This document shows, in pieces, positions 1-5,130 of a DNA stretch of 5,130 bases. Made by a program: the position numbers and the translations under genes. Each line of letters opens with the position of its first letter. The first letter of the stretch is position 1. The DNA comes from CAYFVU01 sp964594775 (GTDB taxonomy: Bacteria; Spirochaetota; Spirochaetia; DSM-16054; Sediminispirochaetaceae), in assembly GCA_964594775.1 (NCBI GenBank), contig CAZQNO010000113.1:1-5130 (forward strand), written 5' to 3'. The notes beneath the pieces were generated by a model. It ran no database searches. It was not told where the DNA came from and saw only the letters and a list, made by a program, of their open reading frames with translations.

Positions 1-75
1 CTTCTTCCAGCTCCTCTTCCGGCTCCTCGCCGGCCTCGGCCTCTTCAAACTCTTCCAGCTCTTCGAGCGCCTCGG
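1..75 (-). repeat. Degenerate Glu/Leu-rich coding repeat
   Basis: The 3'-most visible part of the membrane-protein gene is built from short degenerate units of the type CTG-GAA-GAG / GCC-GAG. These encode residues 441-464, with tripeptide steps such as LEE-LEE-FEE and EEP-EEE-LEE. The tract continues past the window edge, so its total length and periodicity cannot be judged. It is more GC-rich than the middle of the same gene. Confidence 0.7.
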
Positions 76-1393
76 CAGGTGCGGGGCCTCTATCGGTCTG
101 CACAGCTTGTGGTGGCGCGGTGCCCGCGGCGGGACCCTGGTAGGTCATGATCTTTTGCACGAGCTCTTCGAGATTGCCGATGTCGATATTGGTCGTAGTC
201 TTTGCTTCAATCCTCTTGTCGAGAACCTGAAAAATGTCGTTCCAGCTTTCATCGATCAGGGAATCTAATTCTTTGTCCTTCTCCGGTGAGACCTTGCCTA
301 TTCCCTTCTTGATATCCTCTCGAAGCAGATTTCTTTTCCTTCCCAGTTCTCCTTTCATCTGCCGCCAGCTGACGGCATCCTTATTTTCGAGATACTCTTT
401 AATAAATTGCAGTTGAAAGCGTTTGAGTCTGCTGCGAAGGATGACTTCCTTGTCCTGCCGCATGCTGAGTATCAGCAAGAGGAGAAGAAACAACGTCAAT
501 CCACCGGCAATAAGAAGGACTATTTTCAGCGATTCGCTCAATTGGAATTCTCGCCTGTCTACAAGAACCCCTACATATCCGTAGGAATCTGTTTTCTCAG
601 TAAACAGTTCGAATCGCCGTCCATCGCCGGATGATTCATACACCGGGCGTGTGTCTCGAAATGCGGTATTCCACCACTCCTGTTTTTGATCAAATAGTGA
701 AGCAGGAGAAGCTAATTGACCATAGAATAGATATCCTTGAGAACCGAGATAGATACCGCTGTCGGCCTCTAATGCCGATACCTTAACCATGAAACGTTCG
801 AGTCTGCTTTTTGCTAGGTAAAAGAGAGCAGTGCCTCTAAATTGATCAAGATCATCGAATAGAGGAAATTGATAAATAAATCTTGACCCCGTATCGTCAA
901 TGAGGAGTGAGCTCTCATCCGTCTCCGAGAGCAGGAGTTGATCGACAGAAGGGGTAACGGCTTGGTCATCAAGTCTTTTAAAAACCGTACGGAACTCCCC
1001 CCGTCTTTCTACATCCTCTTCCCGCGTGCTGTAATGGATTCTCCCCTCGGAATCGACAATCCGTGCAAAGAGAAAACCCTGATACTCCTGAGAAAGCTTT
1101 TCGAAAAGATTGCTCTGGGTAAAAATGTATTCCCGATCCCAATTCGGCGCAAATATTTTCTCGACGCTCAACTGAGACAGGAGGGAATCGAAGCGGGAAA
1201 AGTGAATGCGATGAAACTCGCTAATCTTCTCCGCCTTGAAAGCGACATCATTTTCGATAAGTTCGGCAACCCGCTGCTGATAAAATTTGGTCTCTATGTA
1301 GCCGAATAACCCGGAATAGGCAAAAAACGTGAAGCCGGCCACAACTAGAACAGAGATGAGAAGACTGAGTGCTATTCTTTGCAGATTCGTCAT
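1..1393 (-). CDS. Unrecognised two-pass membrane protein with sensor-like extracytoplasmic domain and Glu-rich tail (3' end beyond window)
   Basis: An open frame of 464 codons runs without a stop from ATG at 1393 to the left edge, so the C-terminus is missing. An in-frame TAG lies 12 nt upstream with no other start between, which supports this ATG. Residues 7-28 form a hydrophobic membrane anchor, with no Cys suggesting a lipoprotein. Residues about 30-288 should be extracytoplasmic. They contain a PAS/Cache-like turn at 114-123 (DSEGRIHYST) and a tryptophan pair followed by a PVY motif at 239-252. Residues 291-309 are a second membrane helix rich in Leu. The cytoplasmic part (312-419) is charged and probably helical. 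A Pro/Ala linker follows (420-440), then Glu/Leu/Ala repeats to the edge. I see no HAMP, histidine kinase, GGDEF or chemoreceptor signature in the visible part. The layout suggests a Cache-type sensor or surface-signal protein, but this is inference. It is transcribed separately from rplQ, behind a terminator. Confidence 0.85.
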   Translation of the reverse strand, partial: MTNLQRIALSLLISVLVVAGFTFFAYSGLFGYIETKFYQQRVAELIENDVAFKAEKISEFHRIHFSRFDSLLSQLSVEKIFAPNWDREYIFTQSNLFEKLSQEYQGFLFARIVDSEGRIHYSTREEDVERRGEFRTVFKRLDDQAVTPSVDQLLLSETDESSLLIDDTGSRFIYQFPLFDDLDQFRGTALFYLAKSRLERFMVKVSALEADSGIYLGSQGYLFYGQLASPASLFDQKQEWWNTAFRDTRPVYESSGDGRRFELFTEKTDSYGYVGVLVDRREFQLSESLKIVLLIAGGLTLFLLLLLILSMRQDKEVILRSRLKRFQLQFIKEYLENKDAVSWRQMKGELGRKRNLLREDIKKGIGKVSPEKDKELDSLIDESWNDIFQVLDKRIEAKTTTNIDIGNLEELVQKIMTYQGPAAGTAPPQAVQTDRGPAPAEALEELEEFEEAEAGEEPEEELEE

Positions 1394-1395
1394 GG

Positions 1396-1409
1396 CTACT
1401 CTCTAGTAG
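1396..1409 (-). promoter_or_regulatory. Small hairpin between a distal Shine-Dalgarno and the ATG of the membrane-protein gene
   Basis: A perfect 5-bp inverted repeat (CTACT/AGTAG) with a 4-nt loop ends 2 nt before the ATG at 1393. On the minus strand the loop reads AGAG, the only near-SD element at normal distance. A better purine-rich SD (AGAGGGAGAGG, 1414-1424) ends 20 nt from the ATG, too far if unfolded, but only 6 unpaired nt away if the 14-nt hairpin forms. The repeat is directly visible. A role in translation is inferred. Confidence 0.4.
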
Positions 1410-1444
1410 TGTACCTCTCCCTCTAAGTCTTTACCACTTCCCTA

Positions 1445-1473
1445 ATACTATCGGCAGAAAACACGCCCTACAA
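1445..1473 (-). promoter_or_regulatory. Weak candidate sigma-70-type promoter for the membrane-protein gene
   Basis: On the minus strand, TTGTAG (1473-1468) and TAGTAT (1450-1445) are separated by 17 nt. They match the -35 and -10 consensus at 3/6 and 4/6 positions. The site lies between the rplQ terminator and the ATG at 1393, where a promoter is needed if the terminator is efficient. It would give a leader of roughly 45 nt. Such matches occur by chance, so this is only a candidate. Confidence 0.28.
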
Positions 1474-1489
1474 CACCGCAAGAAGACGT

Positions 1490-1521
1490 AAAAAAGGGCT
1501 GCTCTAAAAACGAGCAGCCCT
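1490..1521 (-). terminator. Rho-independent terminator ending the secY-rplQ transcript
   Basis: On the minus strand a perfect 9-bp stem (GGGCTGCTC / GAGCAGCCC, extendable by one A-T pair) with a 7-nt loop is followed directly by six T residues. It begins about 28 nt after the rplQ TAA. No T-run follows the stem in the plus direction, so it should act on leftward transcription only. Confidence 0.93.
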
Positions 1522-1549
1522 GTATCAGCTCCGGTTTAAGTCAGCCTGT

Positions 1550-2167
1550 TTACTTGTCGTCTGCTTCGGCTTCTTTTTCATCTTCCGCCGTTTTGTCTGT
1601 TTCCGCTTCGTCCTTGTCTTCCTGCGTATCTTTCTTTTCTTCGGTTTCTACAGCGGCTTTCATATCCGCCGCCGGCTCCTCAGTTACTTCGGGTGTTCCA
1701 TCTGCTTCCGGTTTGTCCTCGCGTTTCTCTTTTTTTGCCGGAGACGGAGCCGCGGAATCGCTCTTCTTCGTAGACTTCTTTTTACCCTTCTTCTTTGAAG
1801 CTTCTCCCGCCTCTTCTTCCACCAGCTCCATCAAGACCATTTCGGCAGCGTCACCCTTTCTATGGCCAAGTTTAAGGATCCTTGTGTAGCCGCCGGGCCT
1901 GCTCTTGAATCGGGGACCAATTTCGGTAAAAAGCTTCGCGACGATCTCCTTGTCGTTTATGTCACGGGCGATCATCCTGCGGTTGTGGACACTGTCCTCC
2001 TTCGCGCGGGTGATCATCTTCTCGGCGGTCCGCCGGATGGCCAAGGCCTTTGCCTTCGTGGTACGAATCCGTTCGTAACGAAAGAGCGATGTGGTCATGT
2101 TTCGATGAAGAGCCTTCCTATGGCTCGCCTTTCTTCCGAGTCTGTTATATCCAACCCTATGCTTCAT
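1550..2167 (-). CDS. rplQ: Large ribosomal subunit protein bL17 with long charged C-terminal extension
   Basis: L17 is a 50S protein near the exit-tunnel side. Residues 1-119 are the complete L17 core: the basic start MKHRVGYNRLGRKASHRKAL and the family's conserved block GPRFKSRPGGYTRILKLG at 84-101. The usual bacterial length is about 115-130 residues, but this protein has 205. The extra 86 residues are low complexity. A Lys-rich stretch (about 125-149) is followed by a Glu/Asp/Ala/Thr-rich acidic stretch (about 150-205), expected to be disordered. The ATG overlaps the end of rpoA by 11 nt and has the SD AAGGA at 2176-2180, 8 nt upstream, so translation is probably coupled to rpoA. It is the last gene before the terminator. 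The core call is secure; the function of the tail is unknown. Confidence 0.98.
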   Translation of the reverse strand: MKHRVGYNRLGRKASHRKALHRNMTTSLFRYERIRTTKAKALAIRRTAEKMITRAKEDSVHNRRMIARDINDKEIVAKLFTEIGPRFKSRPGGYTRILKLGHRKGDAAEMVLMELVEEEAGEASKKKGKKKSTKKSDSAAPSPAKKEKREDKPEADGTPEVTEEPAADMKAAVETEEKKDTQEDKDEAETDKTAEDEKEAEADDK

Positions 2168-3212
2168 CGTTCTCGTCCTTATTCTTTTGCAGTTTCGTAG
2201 AGGTCTTTAAGACGCTGTAATCGGTCATACCGAGACTCAGATTCCATTCCTTCAGTTTCTCTTTAATCTCATTGAGAGATTTCTTTCCGAAGTTCCGGGT
2301 CTTTGCGATCTCGTCTTCGGTTTTCTTTGTAAGATCCCCAATGGTTCTAATATTTGCATTTTTTAGACAGTTGCTCGAGCGTACCGAAAGCTCGAGTTCT
2401 TCCACCGGAGTATTGAGGATGGTTCGAACCCGCTCTTCTTCCTCGTCTATCTCTTCATCACCGTTTAACGCATCCTCGTCGAAATTGATAAAGATGGTGA
2501 AGTGGTCCTTGGCAATCTTCGCCGCTTCGGCTAGGGCATCCTCCGGACTTATCGTTCCGTCGGTAAAGATTTCCAAATTGAGCTTGTCGTAATCGCTTCT
2601 CTGGCCAACGCGGGTATTCTCGATGGAGTACTTAACCCGGCTAATCGGTGAGAAAACCGCGTCGACGGCTATCGTGCCGATCTCCTCGATGTATTTCTCG
2701 TTGACCTCGGCGGGGATATAGCCTCTTCCCAGATCGACCTGAATTTCCAGATCAAGCTTCGCGCCCTTCATCATGTTCAGGAGCTTCACATCCTTATTGA
2801 GAATTTCGATATCGTTGTCCTTCTCGATATCGGCACCGCTTACCTCTCCGGGTCCCTTCAACTCCACATGAATGAGTTTCTGCTCGGACTCATCGGGTAC
2901 CTTGATACACAGCTGTCTGAGGTTGCTCACCACGATGGGGGTATCCTCCACAATGTGAGGAATGGCCTCATATTCACTGCTCACCACATGCGCGGTGCCG
3001 TCCTCATCGTAACTGGTTATCTTTATCGCCGTTACGGCATATCCCTGAATCGAAGAGAGGAGAACCCTTCTGAGGGTATTGCCTATGGTTGTTCCATAGC
3101 CACGCTCAAAGGGATAGGCGATAAATTTACCGTAATTCTTGCCGCTTTCTCCATGCTCGAAGGTGATTCCTTTCGGTCTTTTGAATCCCTTTAATAGATT
3201 CTTCCGCGCCAT
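2157..3212 (-). CDS. rpoA: DNA-directed RNA polymerase alpha subunit
   Basis: Alpha dimerises to scaffold assembly of beta and beta' and contacts UP-element DNA and activators. The 351-residue protein (E. coli has 329) is complete. The N-terminal assembly domain covers about residues 14-240, with the family motif NTLRRVLLSS at 45-54 and GRGYIPAE at 162-169. An acidic linker follows (about 250-262). The C-terminal DNA-binding domain spans about 268-330, with VRSSNCLK at 277-284, where R278 corresponds to E. coli Arg265, and GKKSLNEIK at 309-317. A charged tail of about 20 residues follows. The ATG has SD AGGAG at 3218-3222, 5 nt upstream and overlapping the rpsD TAG. The N-terminus (ARKNLLKGFKRPKG) resembles spirochaete RpoA as I remember it. 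It overlaps rplQ by 11 nt. Confidence 0.99.
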   Translation of the reverse strand: MARKNLLKGFKRPKGITFEHGESGKNYGKFIAYPFERGYGTTIGNTLRRVLLSSIQGYAVTAIKITSYDEDGTAHVVSSEYEAIPHIVEDTPIVVSNLRQLCIKVPDESEQKLIHVELKGPGEVSGADIEKDNDIEILNKDVKLLNMMKGAKLDLEIQVDLGRGYIPAEVNEKYIEEIGTIAVDAVFSPISRVKYSIENTRVGQRSDYDKLNLEIFTDGTISPEDALAEAAKIAKDHFTIFINFDEDALNGDEEIDEEEERVRTILNTPVEELELSVRSSNCLKNANIRTIGDLTKKTEDEIAKTRNFGKKSLNEIKEKLKEWNLSLGMTDYSVLKTSTKLQKNKDENDEA

Positions 3213-3220
3213 AGATACTC

Positions 3221-3856
3221 CTATCTACTATACAGCTCAACAATCAACTGTTCGTTTACTTCCGCCAGTTCGCTTACATCGTTCTTTCTCGGAATCGCCT
3301 TTACCGTACCCTTCATTTCATCGGGGTCTACTTCGAGCCAGGGACTCACGCCTGATTTAGAAAGCTCTTTAAGGCTCTCCTTGATAATGTGGAGCTTCTT
3401 GCTCTTCTCTTTTATCGCAACTTCGTCGTTTTCTTTTAAAACGTAGGAAGGAATATCCACCCTTCTGCCGTTTACATGAACGTGTCCGTGATTCACCAAC
3501 TGCCGTGCCTCGTTTCTCGAAGAGGCAAAATGCATTCTGTAAACCACATTGTCGAGACGGCTCTCCAGCATGCCGACGAGGTTTTCACCGGTCTTCCCGG
3601 GCTGTCGTTCGGCTTCGTTGAAGAAGATCTTGAACTGCCGCTCCAGGATACCGTACATCCTTCTCAGTTTTTGCTTCTCACGCAGCTGGAGGCCGTAGTC
3701 GGACATCTTCCGAGGTCTGTAGCGAGGATCTTTTCCCGGCATACCCGCCTTCTTCGATATGGGGCATTTTGCCGAATAACACCGATCGCCTTTAAGAAAA
3801 AGCTTCGTTCCTTCCGCTCTGCAGAGTCTGCATTTAGGTCCTAAGTAACGCGCCAT
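3221..3856 (-). CDS. rpsD: Small ribosomal subunit protein uS4, zinc-binding (C+) form
   Basis: S4 is a primary 16S rRNA binder that nucleates 30S assembly and, in E. coli, represses the alpha operon. The protein is full length at 211 residues. The N-terminal region has four Cys in the pattern C9-x2-C12-x13-C26-x4-C31, the C+ type that binds zinc. The S4 RNA-binding domain covers about 98-155 (SRLDNVVYRMHFASSRNEAR...NHGHVHVNGRRVDIPSY). The ATG has SD GAGGAG about 8 nt upstream, inside and next to the rpsK stop. Its place between rpsK and rpoA matches E. coli and differs from Bacillus, where rpsD lies elsewhere. Confidence 0.98.
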   Translation of the reverse strand: MARYLGPKCRLCRAEGTKLFLKGDRCYSAKCPISKKAGMPGKDPRYRPRKMSDYGLQLREKQKLRRMYGILERQFKIFFNEAERQPGKTGENLVGMLESRLDNVVYRMHFASSRNEARQLVNHGHVHVNGRRVDIPSYVLKENDEVAIKEKSKKLHIIKESLKELSKSGVSPWLEVDPDEMKGTVKAIPRKNDVSELAEVNEQLIVELYSR

Positions 3857-3869
3857 ACAATTTGCTCCT

Positions 3870-4250
3870 CTATACCCTTCTGCTCTTTCTCGGCCGACAT
3901 CCGTTGTGCGGAATCGGTGTGACGTCCTTGATGCTGCGCACGGTGAGGCCTAAATTCCCGAGAGAACGAATCGCCGATTCGCGGCCGACCCCCGGCCCTT
4001 TGACAAACACATGGACTTCTCGCAAGCCGTAGTCCATGGCTTTCTTTGCCGCCGTTTCCGCAGTTGTCTGGGCGGCATAGGGGGTGGACTTTTTTGCACC
4101 CCTGAAACCGAGCCCTCCGGCACTCGCCCAAGAAACGGCGTTTCCCTGCCGATCGGTAATGGTTACGATGGTATTATTGAAAGTGGCCTGCACATAGACG
4201 TTACCTTCGTATACGGTTTTCTTGACCTTCTTTTTTCCCGCTTTAGCCAA
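3870..4250 (-). CDS. rpsK: Small ribosomal subunit protein uS11, TTG start
   Basis: S11 lies in the 30S platform and helps form the mRNA path near the E site. The protein is 126 residues, normal for the family. Recognisable blocks are YEGNVYVQATFNNTIVTITD (14-33), WASAGGLGFRGAKKSTP (41-57), LREVHVFVKGPGVGRESA (76-93) and DVTPIPHNGCRPRKSRRV (109-126). Asn116-Gly117 in the HNG motif matches the site that becomes isoaspartate in E. coli S11. The start codon is TTG: between the in-frame rpsM stop (4271-4269) and this codon there is no ATG, GTG or other TTG in frame, and the next Met is residue 72. It sits 18 nt after rpsM and 13 nt before rpsD. Confidence 0.98.
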   Translation of the reverse strand: MAKAGKKKVKKTVYEGNVYVQATFNNTIVTITDRQGNAVSWASAGGLGFRGAKKSTPYAAQTTAETAAKKAMDYGLREVHVFVKGPGVGRESAIRSLGNLGLTVRSIKDVTPIPHNGCRPRKSRRV

Positions 4251-4258
4251 TGTATATA

Positions 4259-4265
4259 TCCTCCC
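4259..4265 (-). promoter_or_regulatory. Ribosome binding site deciding the TTG start of rpsK
   Basis: On the minus strand GGGAGGA lies 8 nt before the TTG at 4250. This strong SD, with the lack of any other in-frame start after the rpsM stop, fixes the non-ATG start. Confidence 0.85.
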
Positions 4266-4268
4266 GCA

Positions 4269-4634
4269 CTATTTCTTCTTTCCGGCGACCGTCTTCTTCT
4301 TCCCTTTTCTCGTTCGGGAGTTGGTCTTCGTTCTCTGTCCGCGCACCGGAAGCCCTCTTCTATGACGAAGTCCCCGATAGCATCCGATATCCATCAATCG
4401 TTTTATGTTGAGGGCCGTTTCGGTCCTCAATCGGCCTTCGACGGTGTAATCGTTGTCGATGACCGTTCTCAGCTTATTAATATCTTCGCTCGAGAGATCG
4501 TTTATCCGTGAATTCGGATCGATACCGGTCTTCTCGCAGATCTCTCCGGAGGAAGTGTGTCCGATCCCGAAAATATAGGTCAGTGCGATCTTCGTAGACT
4601 TGTTCGGTAAATCAATACCCGCGATACGTGCCAT
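4269..4634 (-). CDS. rpsM: Small ribosomal subunit protein uS13
   Basis: S13 is in the 30S head and contacts the P-site tRNA and 50S bridges. The protein is 121 residues, typical for the family. The N-terminal MARIAGIDLPNKSTKIALTY and helix-turn signature GIG (23-25) are standard. The conserved basic block CYRGLRHRRGLPVRGQRTKT spans 85-104, followed by a Lys-rich tail ending KKK. The ATG has SD AAAGGAG 6 nt upstream, beginning at the rpmJ TAA. The gap from rpmJ is only 12 nt, so there is no separate leader for the S4-binding pseudoknot known upstream of rpsM in E. coli. Confidence 0.98.
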   Translation of the reverse strand: MARIAGIDLPNKSTKIALTYIFGIGHTSSGEICEKTGIDPNSRINDLSSEDINKLRTVIDNDYTVEGRLRTETALNIKRLMDIGCYRGLRHRRGLPVRGQRTKTNSRTRKGKKKTVAGKKK

Positions 4635-4646
4635 TTGCCGCTCCTT

Positions 4647-4760
4647 TTACCTCTGCCTCTGCTTGTGCTTCGGATTCTTGCATAAAATTCTTACGACACC
4701 GCGCCGTCGAATCACCTTGCAATCCGCACACATCGGTTTCACGCTTGCTCGTACCTTCAT
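4647..4760 (-). CDS. rpmJ: Large ribosomal subunit protein bL36, zinc-binding (C+) form
   Basis: This short 37-residue gene starts MKVRASVKPMCADCKVIRRR and ends KNPKHKQRQR. L36 is a small 50S protein that helps order domains II, V and VI of 23S rRNA. The zinc-ribbon ligands are all present: C11, C14, C27 and H32, so this is the zinc-binding form. The length equals the usual C+ form (37-38). The ATG at 4760 has AAGGGG (4770-4775) 9 nt upstream, overlapping the secY TAA. A closer AGGA sits only 2 nt from the ATG and is unlikely to be the functional site. The gap to secY is 13 nt. Confidence 0.97.
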   Translation of the reverse strand: MKVRASVKPMCADCKVIRRRGVVRILCKNPKHKQRQR

Positions 4761-4773
4761 ATTCCTATTCCCC

Positions 4774-5130
4774 TTATAGATTCCTCGACCGCAGTTTTCC
4801 CTTTTTCACCAATCCCTCGTGATGATGCATCCTCAAGTGTCCCTCTATCTGAGACATCGTATCTAAGTCTACACCTACCATGATCAACAGCGAAGTACCG
4901 CCCATCAACATGGCCACGGAGAGCGGAAAATCGAAGAGACTCTGGATTAGAGTGGGGATAACCGCGATAAATGCAAGAAAAAGAGCCCCCGGCAGTATTA
5001 TTCTGTTCAAGATATTGGTGAGGTACTCTTCCATTTTCTCGGTCCTGATTCCCGGAATCGAACCGCCGTTTTCCCTAATTTGTTTCGCGATTTCCATCGG
5101 ATTTAAGGTTACCTGTGTGTAGAAATACGC
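4774..5130 (-). CDS. secY: Protein translocase subunit SecY, C-terminal 118 residues (5' end beyond window)
   Basis: SecY is the channel of the SecYEG translocon in the inner membrane. Only the 3' end is present. The open frame enters at 5130 (AYFYTQVTLNP...), so the Met at 5097 is internal and not a start. The visible parts are the end of TM8, the cytoplasmic C5 loop with the conserved PGIR (26-29 of the fragment; its Arg matches the functional E. coli Arg357), TM9 (about 44-66, ILPGALFLAFIAVIPTLI), and TM10 with GGTSLLIMVGVDLDTMSQIE (77-96). A basic cytoplasmic tail follows, with His-His-His at 102-104. The order secY-rpmJ without adk, map or infA matches the end of the E. coli spc operon. 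The stop TAA overlaps the rpmJ SD. Confidence 0.98.
   Translation of the reverse strand, partial: AYFYTQVTLNPMEIAKQIRENGGSIPGIRTEKMEEYLTNILNRIILPGALFLAFIAVIPTLIQSLFDFPLSVAMLMGGTSLLIMVGVDLDTMSQIEGHLRMHHHEGLVKKGKLRSRNL

Noticed and set aside
1..75. Edge repeat considered as a CRISPR or tandem non-coding repeat
   Set aside because: The units are short, degenerate and in frame with the coding sequence, giving Glu/Leu-rich protein repeats and no spacers.
938..1309. Plus-strand open frame of 123 codons
   Set aside because: It is antisense to the membrane-protein gene, whose 464-codon frame with two clear membrane helices is far better supported.
1490..1521. Terminator hairpin considered as bidirectional
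   Set aside because: Only the minus-strand direction has a T-run after the stem; the plus direction has none, and no plus-strand gene ends here.
1554..2200. Two plus-strand open frames opposite rplQ
   Set aside because: They are antisense to L17. The first is Ser/Phe-rich only because the opposite strand codes a Lys/Glu-rich tail.
3841..4131. Minus-strand open frame of 96 codons
   Set aside because: It is an alternative frame of rpsK and rpsD sequence, rich in Arg, Cys and His, with no family resemblance.
4011..4511. Plus-strand open frame of 166 codons
   Set aside because: It lies antisense across rpsK and rpsM, both unmistakable genes, and its product has no recognisable features.
4774..5097. 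SecY-like product starting at the Met at 5097
   Set aside because: The frame is open to the window edge and residues upstream match SecY, so this Met is internal.

Overview
The window is mostly a conserved ribosomal-protein/RNA-polymerase block, all read from the minus strand (right to left): secY (3' end only) - rpmJ - rpsM - rpsK - rpsD - rpoA - rplQ. It closes with a strong Rho-independent terminator. Beyond the terminator, on the same strand, is the 5' part of a separate gene for an unrecognised two-pass membrane protein that runs off the left edge. No RNA gene, mobile element, CRISPR array or phage sequence is visible.

The host is most likely a spirochaete (Spirochaetota, Spirochaeta/Treponema side). 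The N-terminus of RpoA (ARKNLLKGFKRPKG...) resembles treponemal RpoA as I remember it. L17 carries a long charged C-terminal tail of a kind I associate with this group. This is recognition from memory, not a database result. The gene order matches the end of the E. coli spc operon and the alpha operon, with rpsD inside the cluster and no adk, map or infA between secY and rpmJ.

Region by region (positions on the plus strand): 4774-5130 is the SecY C-terminus. 4647-4760 is L36, a short gene found by reading the sequence. 4269-4634 is S13, 3870-4250 is S11 (TTG start), 3221-3856 is S4, 2157-3212 is the RNA polymerase alpha subunit, and 1550-2167 is L17. Gaps between genes are 8-18 nt, and rpoA and rplQ overlap by 11 nt. 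Several Shine-Dalgarno sequences contain or abut the stop codon of the gene before, so the cluster looks like one tightly coupled transcript. 1490-1521 is the terminator. 1394-1489 holds a weak promoter candidate and an unusual hairpin leader. 1-1393 is the membrane protein.

The housekeeping genes serve 30S assembly (S13, S11, S4), the 50S subunit (L36, L17), transcription (alpha) and protein export (SecY). The least ordinary content is the left-edge gene. It encodes an N-terminal membrane anchor, a roughly 260-residue extracytoplasmic domain with Cache-like features, a second membrane segment, a charged helical cytoplasmic part and the start of a Glu/Leu-rich repeat tail. I see no convincing new multi-gene system here.
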